Assembly: GCF_010730195.1 (NCBI RefSeq) | Contig: NZ_AP022613.1 | Span: 3,224,001 to 3,288,000, forward strand | Length of the DNA stretch: 64,000 nucleotides | Origin: Mycobacterium conspicuum | Lineage (GTDB): Bacteria; Actinomycetota; Actinomycetes; Mycobacteriales; Mycobacteriaceae | Reading direction: 5' to 3' | In this document: piece after piece, positions 8,015 through 16,342 of the stretch | Layout: each line of letters begins with the position of its first letter | How positions within the stretch are numbered: position 1 is the first letter of the stretch | Translations under genes and position numbers: made by a program | The notes under the pieces: model-generated | Database searches by the model: none | Seen by the model: the letters and a program-made list of their open reading frames with translations, nothing else | Told to the model about the DNA's origin: nothing

Positions 8015-8957
8015 TGGTCGCGAACAGCTGGCTCATCTCGTCGGCGGGTCCGCCGGGCACGGTGTAGCCGGCCTCGTCGCGGATCTCGTCGAGGTGATCG
8101 CGCACCTCCTCGAGGGATAGCGCCGGACTGTAGAAGCCCCGCGTGCGTCCGATGAAGAAGCGGGCGACATGCCCGGCCCCCACGGTGTAGATCTCCCCGG
8201 AAACGGGGCAATCCCGATGGGCGAGAAACGCCGCCACCGGAGCGACTCGTGCCGGCTCCAGCTTCTGAAGGTATTGGCCCACAAGCTCATCCAGCACCGC
8301 CTGCGCCGACGGGTCGTCCGGCTTACCGGTGGTGTCCACCGAGTGCGCCAGCATCCGGGTGTAGGCGATCGGGGCGATGGCGTTGACCTTGATGCCGTGG
8401 CCGGCCCCTTCGGCGGCCAGCACCCGGGTCAACCCGATCAACCCGGTCTTTGCCGACCCGTAATTGCTCATGCCCTCGGCGCCCAGGATTCCCGCGGCCG
8501 AGGAGGTGTTGACGATCCGGCCGTACCCTTGCTCGCGCATGACTTTCCAGGCCGGTCGCGTCACGTGAAACGCGCCCCTCAGGTGCACGTCCAGCAGCGG
8601 TTCGAACAACTCGGGGGTCATGTCTTCAAAGGGCGCGTCGCGGACGATTCCGGCGTTGTTGATCACGATGTCCACTCGGCCCCAGGCGTCAAGGGCGGCG
8701 TCGACGATCGCCGCTGCGCCCTCGGGTCTGGCCACGCTGTGCCCATCGGGGATGGCCGCACCGCCCTGCCGGCGGATCTCCTCAGCCACCACGCTGGCGG
8801 CCTGCACGCTCGAGCCGTCTCCGGTCACCGATCCGCCGGTGTCGTTGACCACGACGCGCGCCCCGCGCGCGGCAAGCAGCAACGCGTACTGCTTGCCCAA
8901 ACCGCCGCCGGCACCGGTGATCACGGCAACCTGCTCGTCAAACCGCAAGTCACCCAT
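8001..8957 (-). CDS. SDR oxidoreductase of the MFE-2 (3-hydroxyacyl-CoA dehydrogenase) type
   Basis: A 318-residue short-chain dehydrogenase. It shows the Rossmann motif TGAGGGLGKQYAL, the NNAGIV strand, catalytic Ser (NTSSAAGI) and the YGSAKTG tyrosine-lysine pair. The extended N-terminal style (LRFDEQVAVITGAGGGLG, then VVVNDTGG) matches the dehydrogenase domain of multifunctional enzyme type 2, so reduction or oxidation of a 3-hydroxyacyl-CoA or steroid-like alcohol is plausible. The start ATG at 8957 matches the start of the related SDR at 30978 (MSELRFDGR). A GTG at 8969 would overlap the P450 stop by 4 bp and is the alternative. It lies directly downstream of the P450 gene in one unit. 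Confidence 0.85.
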   Translation of the reverse strand: MGDLRFDEQVAVITGAGGGLGKQYALLLAARGARVVVNDTGGSVTGDGSSVQAASVVAEEIRRQGGAAIPDGHSVARPEGAAAIVDAALDAWGRVDIVINNAGIVRDAPFEDMTPELFEPLLDVHLRGAFHVTRPAWKVMREQGYGRIVNTSSAAGILGAEGMSNYGSAKTGLIGLTRVLAAEGAGHGIKVNAIAPIAYTRMLAHSVDTTGKPDDPSAQAVLDELVGQYLQKLEPARVAPVAAFLAHRDCPVSGEIYTVGAGHVARFFIGRTRGFYSPALSLEEVRDHLDEIRDEAGYTVPGGPADEMSQLFATIMSS

Positions 8958-8965
8958 CGGGACGG

Positions 8966-10180
8966 TCACCAGCTCACCGGAAGTTCTTTCATGCCATAGA
9001 TGTTGGCCTGTTTGAACTGCAACTCGTCCGGCGCCACCGCCAATTTCAGCCCGGGCAGACGACGCGCCAACGTGGCGAACGCGACCTGCATCTCGACTCG
9101 AGCCAGATTCGCTCCGATGCATTGGTGCACACCGTAGCCAAAACCCAAGTGCCCGCGCGTATTTCGATCGATGTCAAAGCTTTCCGGGTGATCGACGAAT
9201 TCGGGGTCCCAGTTTCCGGCGAGCAGGCTCATCATGACGAACTCGCCCGCGCGGACCAGCTGGCCACCGATGGTCAGGTCTTCGGTCGCGACGCGATCGA
9301 CCTGGCTGTGCACGATGGTCAGGTAACGCATCAGTTCTTCGACGATGTTGGCGATGACGGCGTGATCGTCGGTCTGCCCCAACCGCTCGAACACCTCCGG
9401 ATGTTCCAGCAGCACAACGGTTCCCAATGCAATCATGTTGGCGGTGGTCTCGTGGCCGGCCTGCATCATGATGACCGCGTTCATGGAGGTGGTGGCATGG
9501 TCGAGTTGGCCCGTCGCCACGTACTCGGTGAGCAGGCGGCTGATCAGGTCGTCGCCGGGTTCGCGTTCTTTGCGCTGCACCAACTCCTCGATGTAGGCAT
9601 ACATCGCACCGAAAGCTTGCCCCCTCTCCTCGTCGGTGCACCTGTGGTCCAACCCCACGGTGGTGTTGTGCTGGAAGAGGCCCAAATCTTCCGGCGGCAC
9701 CCCGAGCAATAGCGCGATAACCATCGACGGCACCGGCAAGGCGAATTCCCGCACCAGGTCGGCCGGCGCCCCGCTGGAGATCATTTGGTCCAGATAGTGA
9801 TCGACCATGTCCTGAATGTGCGGCCGCATCGATTCGCAACGCCGGAAAGTGAAGTTGCTGGCCATCATTCGGCGCAAGCGCTGATGCTCGGGATCATCGG
9901 TGCGTGCGAACATCACCGGGATTTTGTTCTCAGCGTCCCTCGGCATGGTGGAATCCGGAATGGTCTTGGCCGACAATCGCGCATCTACCAGTGCCGCCCT
10001 GATGTCCTGGTAGCGGCTGACCACCCAGATCGGGTTGCCCTGAAACATCGCCCGTCGCAGCCCGGGCTCCTCTCGCCAGTCCGCGAACTGCGGCGGCGGC
10101 GCGAGGGGGCAACGCGCATCCCGCGGGGCGGGGAGCACCGGAAGGTCGGCGTCGGGGCGAAGTTTGGAAGTTGTTGACAT
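8966..10180 (-). CDS. Cytochrome P450
   Basis: A soluble bacterial-type P450 of about 404 residues. The haem-binding motif is FGYGVHQCIGANLARVE with the cysteine as axial ligand. The oxygen-activating I-helix reads MMQAGHETTANM and the K-helix ExxR is EELMRY. It should catalyse NAD(P)H-dependent hydroxylation through partner ferredoxins not encoded beside it. The motif style is like the CYP105/CYP107 region of the family, but a subfamily cannot be assigned by eye. It is translated with the MFE-2-type SDR downstream and is divergent from a TetR gene, probably its regulator. The start ATG at 10180 is chosen; a GTG at 10186 is possible. Confidence 0.92.
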   Translation of the reverse strand: MSTTSKLRPDADLPVLPAPRDARCPLAPPPQFADWREEPGLRRAMFQGNPIWVVSRYQDIRAALVDARLSAKTIPDSTMPRDAENKIPVMFARTDDPEHQRLRRMMASNFTFRRCESMRPHIQDMVDHYLDQMISSGAPADLVREFALPVPSMVIALLLGVPPEDLGLFQHNTTVGLDHRCTDEERGQAFGAMYAYIEELVQRKEREPGDDLISRLLTEYVATGQLDHATTSMNAVIMMQAGHETTANMIALGTVVLLEHPEVFERLGQTDDHAVIANIVEELMRYLTIVHSQVDRVATEDLTIGGQLVRAGEFVMMSLLAGNWDPEFVDHPESFDIDRNTRGHLGFGYGVHQCIGANLARVEMQVAFATLARRLPGLKLAVAPDELQFKQANIYGMKELPVSW

Positions 10181-10210
10181 ACCCACTGTTTCCCGTTAAG
10201 TGTCAGATGT

Positions 10211-10248
10211 CTGCCAGTTGTAGAGCTTAGAACCGCCGTTTTTGGCAG
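10211..10248. promoter_or_regulatory. Possible TetR operator between P450 and TetR genes
   Basis: The 93-bp gap between the divergent P450 and TetR starts contains the arms CTGCCA (10211-10216) and TGGCAG (10243-10248), an inverted repeat with a 26-bp spacer. The position suits a shared repressor site, but the arms are short and could be chance. Confidence 0.3.
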
Positions 10249-10273
10249 TCAACCGTCAGTTAGGCTGTTGCGA

Positions 10274-10900
10274 GTGACAGCGGTGGAAGACCGTCGGCTG
10301 CGAGCGGACGCGGCCCGCAACGTCGAGCGCATCCTGCGCGCGGCGCGGGACGTGTATGGCGAGCTGGGGCCCGATGCGCCGGTCGAGGCTGTCGCGCGTC
10401 GTGCCGGCGTCGGCGAGCGAACCCTCTACCGCAGGTTTCCGGCGAAAGCCGACCTGGTCCGGGCCGCACTCGATCAGAGCATCGCCGAAGACCTGACACC
10501 GGCGATCGCTGGAGCCCGCCGTACCGCCGATCCGCTGCGTGGTCTCACCGAACTGATCGAAGCCGCGATATCGCTGGGCGCCCGTGAGCAAAATTTGATG
10601 CTCGCCGCGCAACGGGCAGGTGCGCTGACCGCCGACATCTCGGATTCGTTGGACGAGGCGCTCAACGAGCTTGTCCATCGAGGCCAGCAGGACGGTGTCG
10701 TCCGCCCCGATCTGGTGGGCGAAGACATCCTGCGCATCATCGCGATGCTCTACAGCGTGCTCGCCACGATGGAGCTGAATAGTGATGGCTGGCGGCGCTA
10801 CGTCGTCCTGATGCTCGATGCGATATCGACCAACGAGCGGCAACCCCTGCCCCCAGTCGCCGCTTATCACGCGCTCGAGCCAAACGACTGGCCCTTATGA
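10274..10900 (+). CDS. TetR-family transcriptional regulator
   Basis: About 208 residues. The N-terminal helix-turn-helix is clear: RILRAARDVYGELGPDAPVE, AVARRAGVGERTLYRRFPAK, then ADLVRAALDQS. The C-terminal ligand and dimer region is typical of solvent- or drug-responsive TetR proteins (LIEAAISLGAREQNLMLAAQ and so on). It is divergent from the P450/SDR pair, which it probably represses. A GTG at 10274 is taken as start; a TTG at 10268 is in frame. The ligand is unknown. Confidence 0.85.
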   Translation: MTAVEDRRLRADAARNVERILRAARDVYGELGPDAPVEAVARRAGVGERTLYRRFPAKADLVRAALDQSIAEDLTPAIAGARRTADPLRGLTELIEAAISLGAREQNLMLAAQRAGALTADISDSLDEALNELVHRGQQDGVVRPDLVGEDILRIIAMLYSVLATMELNSDGWRRYVVLMLDAISTNERQPLPPVAAYHALEPNDWPL

Positions 10901-10948
10901 AGGCTGGGTGCATCGACTGACTTGCGACTTCGCGTGCGGGCCGAGAAG

Positions 10949-11521
10949 TCAGCGGCGGAGTCGTCGCCGAATCAGTTTCGTGAACTCGACTGCCGAGCGG
11001 AGGACGGATTCCAGCTCCAGCGATACGAGCAGCGTGTCGACCATTGCGAAGGGCAGTGTGGTGACCACCGCGCCCCGGCCGTACTCGATGTGCCAGGAAC
11101 CGGCGTGGATTGTGAGCCCCCTTGCGTTGCCTCTCTCGAGGCAGGCGTGGCCGCCGGGCAACAGGGGCGCCAACGGCAGTGCCTCGTCGGACTCCAGATC
11201 GTACGAGTCAATCCGGCCAGCAAGCAGGAACTTATGGATTTCTACATGTTTGTACCGGCCCGAAAAGCCTTGTGTTCCAGTTGGCGATCCGAAAATGACG
11301 ACGTACTCGCGGGGGCTGAAATAGAGAAAGCGCACCTTGCCGAGGATGCCGCCTGCCTTGCTACCAACCCAACGTCCTGGCGTCGGGTCGATAAGGTCGG
11401 GATATTCGCCGGCAAGCAGAGTCACAGTGCGCGCTAGCAGCTCACCACCTTCCAGTGGCAGACCGACAACGTCCTTGGCGACCTTGTGCAGCACGCTCGG
11501 GTCGATCTTGTACGGCTTCAT
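10949..11521 (-). CDS. ERG2 / sigma-1-receptor-like protein
   Basis: About 190 residues resembling eukaryotic C-8 sterol isomerase ERG2 and the sigma-1 receptor. Corresponding segments are HKVAKDVVGLPLEGGELLA, YFSPREYVVIFGSPTGTQGF, SGRYKHVEIHKFLLAGRIDS, LPGGHACLERGNARGLTIHA, WHIEYGRGAVVTTLPFAMVD and TLLVSLELESVLRSAVEFTK. These parallel ERG2 segments of the type YLIIFGTAVGTEGHTGRH and LEYARGWIPLMLPFGYADT (from memory). It should have a cupin-like barrel that binds sterol-like ligands. Unlike the eukaryotic proteins there is no obvious N-terminal membrane span. The ATG at 11521 gives MKPYKIDPSV; ATGs at 11545 and 11554 are alternatives. A bacterial member beside P450 genes fits a sterol or terpenoid ligand (inference). 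Confidence 0.72.
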   Translation of the reverse strand: MKPYKIDPSVLHKVAKDVVGLPLEGGELLARTVTLLAGEYPDLIDPTPGRWVGSKAGGILGKVRFLYFSPREYVVIFGSPTGTQGFSGRYKHVEIHKFLLAGRIDSYDLESDEALPLAPLLPGGHACLERGNARGLTIHAGSWHIEYGRGAVVTTLPFAMVDTLLVSLELESVLRSAVEFTKLIRRRLRR

Positions 11522-11608
11522 CGGAAGATCTTGGCACAACAACATATCCGGCATTCCCGCGGAACCGTGCGCGTTCCACGAAAGTCAATGGTTTGCAGTG
11601 CAGCTCTA

Positions 11609-12676
11609 CTACCCACCGAGCGCGATACCCCTCGGCAGTGTCAACGGTAGGTCGTTATAGGTAGCGATACCGGGTGCCGCGGCCACCACTGCGGGAATAG
11701 CATGCAGCGGCGGCATCGCGGTGATGATCATCCCAAGAACCATGAAGTCAGCCAAGGTCTCGGCCGGAAAGTCTGGCGGCGGAAGAATATCCAGAGCGGT
11801 CTTCACGGTTGGCTGACCCGCGATCTCGATCTCGTAGCCCATGCGGTCGAATCGCCAATCGGGATCCAGAGTCTGACCTTTGCGCCACCGCATCCGGATC
11901 TCAATGACCTCACGATCGCCGATGAGGCCCTTCCAGCGCAGGTCGACTCCTGCGACGCAGCCCTTTTCGATCCGCCAGTTGCCGGGCAGGTCGAGCGGCT
12001 CGGTCGTCTGTGCATATTCGGCTTCGCAGCGAATGTGGTCAAGGGTGACACCGAGCGCCTCAGCCAGATACCCAACGGCATCTTTAAACACAGAGGTCCC
12101 GGCGGCGGTCATCTCTTGCAGGCCGGGGTGATCAATCGGTTTGCCGAACCCGACAGGAAGCTCAGTCGCTGGGGAGTCATAAAGAGTGCTGTCGCCGGAC
12201 TCGGTGACCGTGATCTTGTCGACGCGATCGCACACCAACGTCGACACCACAGCGAGCAGCTGCGCGAAACCCGGATTGATCCCGCCCCCGAAGATCGTGG
12301 CGCCGCCACGTTGGCAGGCGGCTTCGATCCGCTCTTTGTCGTCGCCGCCGAGGTGGTCACCGGTGATGAACGACGCCGTACTGACCACGTTTGCACCCGA
12401 AGACAGGATGCGCACGAGCTCGTCGGTATTGGGCCACATCGGGTTGTAGACCACGCAATCGGGTTTCAAAGCCAAGAGCATGTCCACGTCGTCGCTCGCA
12501 GTCACACCAAGGCGAGAAATTCCGCTCAGCTCGCCAACGTCACAGCCGATCTTGTCGGGCGACCATGCGTAACAGCCGACCAGCTGCATCCGCGGGTTGG
12601 TCGAGATCGCGCGCACCGATCGCCGACCGACGTTTCCGGTAGTCCACTGCACGATTCGCAGAGGTGTGTTCGCCAT
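11609..12676 (-). CDS. Dihydrodipicolinate-reductase-like NAD(P)-dependent dehydrogenase, paralogue 1
   Basis: A 355-residue oxidoreductase with an N-terminal Rossmann fold beginning LRIVQWTTGNVGRRSVRAIS. A dinucleotide-binding strand (MQLVGCYAWSPDKIG) and the family motif FGGGINPGFAQLL follow. It belongs to the group annotated as dihydrodipicolinate reductase N-terminal-like or 2,4-diaminopentanoate dehydrogenase-like proteins, whose mycobacterial members have unknown substrates. It is one of five such paralogues in this window and is closest by eye to the copy at 28177 (shared LVGCYAWSPDK, DCVVYNPM, GIATYNDLPL). It lies 87 bp upstream of the ERG2-like gene on the same strand. Confidence 0.8.
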   Translation of the reverse strand: MANTPLRIVQWTTGNVGRRSVRAISTNPRMQLVGCYAWSPDKIGCDVGELSGISRLGVTASDDVDMLLALKPDCVVYNPMWPNTDELVRILSSGANVVSTASFITGDHLGGDDKERIEAACQRGGATIFGGGINPGFAQLLAVVSTLVCDRVDKITVTESGDSTLYDSPATELPVGFGKPIDHPGLQEMTAAGTSVFKDAVGYLAEALGVTLDHIRCEAEYAQTTEPLDLPGNWRIEKGCVAGVDLRWKGLIGDREVIEIRMRWRKGQTLDPDWRFDRMGYEIEIAGQPTVKTALDILPPPDFPAETLADFMVLGMIITAMPPLHAIPAVVAAAPGIATYNDLPLTLPRGIALGG

Positions 12677-12814
12677 ACCGCCTCCTCCGTCCCCCGTGCT
12701 GTTGCCGCTCTCCCTTTTCTAGCTGTCGTTCTCAAGACCACGACCCACCAACCGCGCCGACTCCCCAGCCCTGCTCTCAAATCTCCGAACCGACGAAGTG
12801 GCTGTGTGAACGGG

Positions 12815-13633
12815 TCAGTTGATGGTCACCCCCGCGTCGACCTTGAACTGCAGTCCCGTCACCCATCGGGACTCATCGGAAATCAGGAACAGCACCGCGT
12901 TGCTCACGTCGGCGGGTTCCACTGCCGGCGTGGGCATCGCGTTGACGAAGATCGGAATCAGGTCGGGCCGTTCCTCGCCCAGAGCGACGCCGAACGACGG
13001 GGGGATCATGCCGGTATGGCAACCGGTGGGAAGCACGGCATTCACCCGCACATTCTGGGCGGCCAGTTCGTTGGCCAATCCCAGCGTTAGACCCACAACG
13101 CCGTACTTGGCGGCCGTGTAAGGCAGCTGTAGCGGAAAGCCCTTTATGGCGCCCGCGGAGCTGATGTTGACGAGACTGCCGCCGCCCTGCTCCAGTAGGT
13201 GCGGTATCGCGGCCGCGCAGGTGTTCCACACGCCGATGAGGTCGATGTCGACCACCATGCGCCACTGCTCGAGTGTTGTTCTGTCCCAAGGCCCCGACGT
13301 CAGGACCCCGGCATTGGCGACCGCTGCGTCCAGACCGCCCAGCTCGCTGACGCCGTCATCGACGGCGGAGCGCAACGCAACGTCGTCGCGGACGTCGACG
13401 ACGCGGCTCACGCAGCGACGGCCAAGTTCGGTGACCAGTCGTACGGTCTGGGCGAGGTCCTCCTCGGTCGCCAACGGGTAGTCGAGCTGCGGCAGGGATT
13501 GACAGATGTCGACCAGGATGAGATCCGCGCCTTCCTCGGCGAGCCGTAGTGCGTGGCTGCGGCCCAAACCGCGGGCGGCGCCGGTGATGAGGACACGTTT
13601 ACCTGCGACGCGTCCCGAAGGGGCTGCTGTCAC
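12815..13633 (-). CDS. Mycofactocin-type SDR oxidoreductase
   Basis: A 272-residue short-chain dehydrogenase. The nucleotide-binding motif is ITGAARGLGRSHALRLAEEG, followed by an insertion after the second strand (DICQSLPQLDYPLATEEDLA) that is the hallmark of mycofactocin-coupled SDRs (TIGR03971 group). The catalytic residues are Ser (NISSAGAIKG) and YTAAKYG. In this group the bound NAD does not exchange and electrons pass to the peptide-derived redox cofactor mycofactocin. The substrate is probably a secondary alcohol. The GTG at 13633 overlaps the stop of the upstream dehydrogenase paralogue (GTGA), so the pair is coupled. The mycofactocin biosynthesis genes are not in this window. Confidence 0.82.
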   Translation of the reverse strand: MTAAPSGRVAGKRVLITGAARGLGRSHALRLAEEGADLILVDICQSLPQLDYPLATEEDLAQTVRLVTELGRRCVSRVVDVRDDVALRSAVDDGVSELGGLDAAVANAGVLTSGPWDRTTLEQWRMVVDIDLIGVWNTCAAAIPHLLEQGGGSLVNISSAGAIKGFPLQLPYTAAKYGVVGLTLGLANELAAQNVRVNAVLPTGCHTGMIPPSFGVALGEERPDLIPIFVNAMPTPAVEPADVSNAVLFLISDESRWVTGLQFKVDAGVTIN

Positions 13634-14703
13634 CAGACCAGGCCGCGCATCGTCGCGGACAGGGGAATATCCTCCACGGCGATCAGGCCCCGGGGCGCGC
13701 GGCACACCCAATCGATGGCATTCACCGCCCGGCCGGCCGTCGAGATGCACCCGGCGTCAGTGGAATCGAGAGTCGGATGAGAAACGTGCGTGTTGATCTC
13801 GACCCGCGGGTCGCCTTCCACGACAACACGGTGGACGCCAGTGTGGCCTTCCGGCGGGAAATCCCAGTCCGGCGCGGCGGCAGTAGTCAGCCGGGTGACG
13901 TGCTCGAGTGTGATCACTGGCTTCCCGTCGAGAACCCCCTCGGTGGCGAACCGCACCGCGGCCATCTGTCCGGGCTCCACCGTCATCATCGTGCACTCGA
14001 TGCGTTCTGGGGTGAACCAGCGTTCGATGCGCTGGCGCACCTCGTCGAGCTTGATGTCGAGGTTGTCGGCCAGACTACGCACCTGGCCGCCCCACATCGA
14101 CACGATCACCCCGGGCAGGAACATCATCGCTGTATCGTCGTTCTCAGTTGTGCCGAATCCCATTGCTGCACCGGTGAATTCGGCATCGTCATAGTTTCCG
14201 TAGTCGAAGATTTCCTGCACGGTGACAGAGGAGACGCGGGTGGTCAGGCTCACAGCAGAATGCACCAGGGTGTCACCGGAAAAACCAGGGTCGATGCCGT
14301 TGATGTAGAGAGAAGAATTCCCCGCCTCGCAGGCCTGCACCAGTGGCGCTCGCAGCCAATCGTCGGCATGGTGCGGAGTGACCAGCCAGACCATCGATGT
14401 ACCGACAACATTGGTTCCCGCCCGCAGAAATGCGGACATCTGATCGATGGCCTCCATCGGTCGCGTCTCGCCTTGCGAGGTATAGACAACGCAATCGGCG
14501 CCGAGGGCCACCAGGGCGTCGATGTCGTCGGTGGCGATCACGCCGGTGGGCTCGTCCAGCCCGCACAGCTGCGCTGCGTCCTGGCCGACCTTGTCGGCAC
14601 TGGCCGCGTGTACCCCGACCAGTTCGAAGTCGGGTCGACCGATGATGGCTCGTAGCGAATGCCGACCCACATTGCCGGTGGAGAACTGGATTACTCTGCG
14701 CAT
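13630..14703 (-). CDS. Dihydrodipicolinate-reductase-like dehydrogenase, paralogue 2
   Basis: A 357-residue member of the same group as the genes at 11609, 16343, 27107 and 28177. The N-terminus is RRVIQFSTGNVGRHSLRAII, then LVGVHAASADKVGQDAAQLC and the INGIDPGFSGDTLVHS loop that corresponds to the GINPGF motif. Its C-terminal half is the most divergent of the five. It ends in a 4-bp overlap with the mycofactocin-type SDR and follows the SDR at 14731 by 27 bp, so the genes from 15519 down to 12815 form one unit. The substrate is unknown. Confidence 0.78.
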   Translation of the reverse strand: MRRVIQFSTGNVGRHSLRAIIGRPDFELVGVHAASADKVGQDAAQLCGLDEPTGVIATDDIDALVALGADCVVYTSQGETRPMEAIDQMSAFLRAGTNVVGTSMVWLVTPHHADDWLRAPLVQACEAGNSSLYINGIDPGFSGDTLVHSAVSLTTRVSSVTVQEIFDYGNYDDAEFTGAAMGFGTTENDDTAMMFLPGVIVSMWGGQVRSLADNLDIKLDEVRQRIERWFTPERIECTMMTVEPGQMAAVRFATEGVLDGKPVITLEHVTRLTTAAAPDWDFPPEGHTGVHRVVVEGDPRVEINTHVSHPTLDSTDAGCISTAGRAVNAIDWVCRAPRGLIAVEDIPLSATMRGLVW

Positions 14704-14730
14704 GGTTGTCTTCCTACCGCAGCTGCGGGT

Positions 14731-15519
14731 CTAATAGTCGGGTATCGGCAGTGGAGAGTTGTTCGAGTCGATGCCGCCATCGACATGGAAGATGGCGTTG
14801 GTGGCATAACAATCGCGCGTCGACAGGTATACCGCGAGCCGGCCCAGATCCTCGACATCGCCGAGGCGATGCAGGGGCGTGGCTTCCTGCATCTTCTCCA
14901 GCGAGCCCGGCATCAGATCCAGGCTGCCTTTCAAACCGTCGGTAGCGAACGAACCCAACGCGATCGCGTTGACACGAATCTTCGGCGCGAGTTCCTGCGC
15001 CATCGCGCGGGTGAGTGCCTCAAGGCCACCCTTCGCGACGCAATAGGCGGTCAACGCCCGGATGCCGAACCGGGCCGACCCCGACGAAATATTGATGATG
15101 CAACCGTGCCCAGCATCGAGCATGTGCGGGGCCGCGAGCTGACTCATGATGAACGCAGAAGTCACGCACCAGTCGAAGGTGTGCCGGAAATCGTCGTCGG
15201 TGATGTCTAGGAACCGGGCATAGCTCGACCCACCGACGTTGTTGACCAAGATATCGATTCGGCCGAAGCGCTCCATAGCAGTGTTGACGACGCGTTCGCC
15301 GTCGGGACGACTCATAGCGTCCGCGACAAGCGCCAGACCCTTGCCTCCGGCGGCCTCGATACCCGCAATCGTGCCAACGATGTCGGCCTCGGTGCGTGCG
15401 GTTCCGACGATGGTTGCGCCCGCCTCGGCCAACACCCGGGCGATGCCGGCACCGACACCCTTGCCGGCGCCCGTGACGATCGCGACCTGTCCGTCAAGCT
15501 GGAACTGCTCCAACGCCAT
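14731..15519 (-). CDS. SDR-family oxidoreductase
   Basis: A 262-residue classical SDR. It has the Rossmann motif TGAGKGVGAGIARVLAEAGA, NNVGG in place of NNAG, catalytic Ser in INISSGSARFG, and the YCVAKGG tyrosine-lysine pair. The C-terminus ends with the usual FHVDGG strand. A strong AAGGAG ribosome-binding site precedes the ATG at 15519. It is the first gene of a minus-strand unit and is divergent from a TetR gene. A perfect TGACT-NN-AGTCA palindrome lies about 57 bp upstream, overlapping likely promoter elements. A role in the same oxidation pathway as the neighbouring dehydrogenases is inferred. Confidence 0.87.
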   Translation of the reverse strand: MALEQFQLDGQVAIVTGAGKGVGAGIARVLAEAGATIVGTARTEADIVGTIAGIEAAGGKGLALVADAMSRPDGERVVNTAMERFGRIDILVNNVGGSSYARFLDITDDDFRHTFDWCVTSAFIMSQLAAPHMLDAGHGCIINISSGSARFGIRALTAYCVAKGGLEALTRAMAQELAPKIRVNAIALGSFATDGLKGSLDLMPGSLEKMQEATPLHRLGDVEDLGRLAVYLSTRDCYATNAIFHVDGGIDSNNSPLPIPDY

Positions 15520-15575
15520 CTGGGCTCCTTCGATAGTGTGACGTGTGCGCGCCCGTTAAATCTAGGGATGTATCC

Positions 15576-15587
15576 TGACTAAAGTCA
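15576..15587. promoter_or_regulatory. Operator palindrome TGACT-AA-AGTCA, site 1
   Basis: A perfect 5+2+5 palindrome in the 213-bp gap between the SDR gene (start 15519, minus) and the TetR gene (start 15733, plus). On the minus strand TTGACT overlaps it and TAGATT lies 18 bp further on, a fair -35/-10 pair. The palindrome would therefore block the SDR promoter when bound. It is one of five related sites. Confidence 0.6.
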
Positions 15588-15732
15588 ATGAATAGACCCC
15601 CGCGACGTCTCCGGCACTTAGCTTTGGCGAGCCAACAACTACGTTGAGCAAGACTTTCTGAGGCGCACCGCGCACAGCGTTTGGGTTATCCTCATAATCT
15701 CTGAGTGAGTCAGGTCAACCGTAAGGGAAGAA

Positions 15733-16332
15733 ATGGCTGTGACGGACAAGCTGTCGCTGCGCGAAGCAAAGCGCTTGCAGACGAGGGAGCGCTTGATGGG
15801 TGCCGCGATCGCGGAGTTCACCAGAGCCGGGATGGCCGAAGCCGACGTCAGCGCGATTGTGGCGGCTGCGGGGGTAGCCCATGGAACCTTCTTCTTCCAC
15901 TTCCCCACCAAGGAACATGTTCTGCTCGAGCTAGAGCGCCGTGAAGAGGACCGCATCGCCAAGCAGTTCGCGCAATTTCTTAAGACCAAACACACCCTCG
16001 CTGCCGCCCTCAACGAGGCCGTTCGCCTGGTGGTCGGATTGGAACATCGTCTGGGCTATCTGCTCTTCAATGACTTTCTGGCGCTGCACTTTTCCCAAAC
16101 CCGTCCACCCACCGAGGATGGCCGAGACCATCCTCTGATCGTCTTGGTTGCCCAGGAGATCGGCTTGGCCCAGGAACGTGGCGAGGTGGACCGGCAGGTC
16201 AATCCGATGAACAGTGCGGTGTTCTTCCTATTGGGTCTCTACGCCCTGTTGATCACCACGAATCACTGGCCTACCGGCCACGCGCTGTTGGAAGACTATG
16301 TCGCGCGGACGTTGCGGAGCATGCAGCCCTAA
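15733..16332 (+). CDS. TetR-family regulator, candidate controller of the TGACT-NN-AGTCA sites
   Basis: A 199-residue TetR protein. The helix-turn-helix region runs QTRERLMGAAIAEFTRAGMA, EADVSAIVAAAGVAHGTFFF, HFPTKEHVLLELERR. The C-terminal domain has a hydrophobic core suited to a lipophilic ligand (LGYLLFNDFLALHFSQTRPP). An AGGGAAG ribosome-binding site lies just before the ATG at 15733. It is divergent from the SDR gene, and the palindrome in the shared gap recurs before four other nearby units. This makes it the best candidate for a local repressor, though binding is not shown. It converges tightly on the dehydrogenase paralogue ending at 16343. Confidence 0.85.
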   Translation: MAVTDKLSLREAKRLQTRERLMGAAIAEFTRAGMAEADVSAIVAAAGVAHGTFFFHFPTKEHVLLELERREEDRIAKQFAQFLKTKHTLAAALNEAVRLVVGLEHRLGYLLFNDFLALHFSQTRPPTEDGRDHPLIVLVAQEIGLAQERGEVDRQVNPMNSAVFFLLGLYALLITTNHWPTGHALLEDYVARTLRSMQP

Positions 16333-16342
16333 CCTTGGCGCG

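Noticed and set aside
15702..15712. A further operator copy just before the TetR start (TGAGTGAGTCA)
   Set aside because: The spacing is one base short and the left arm mismatches, so it was not counted among the five sites.
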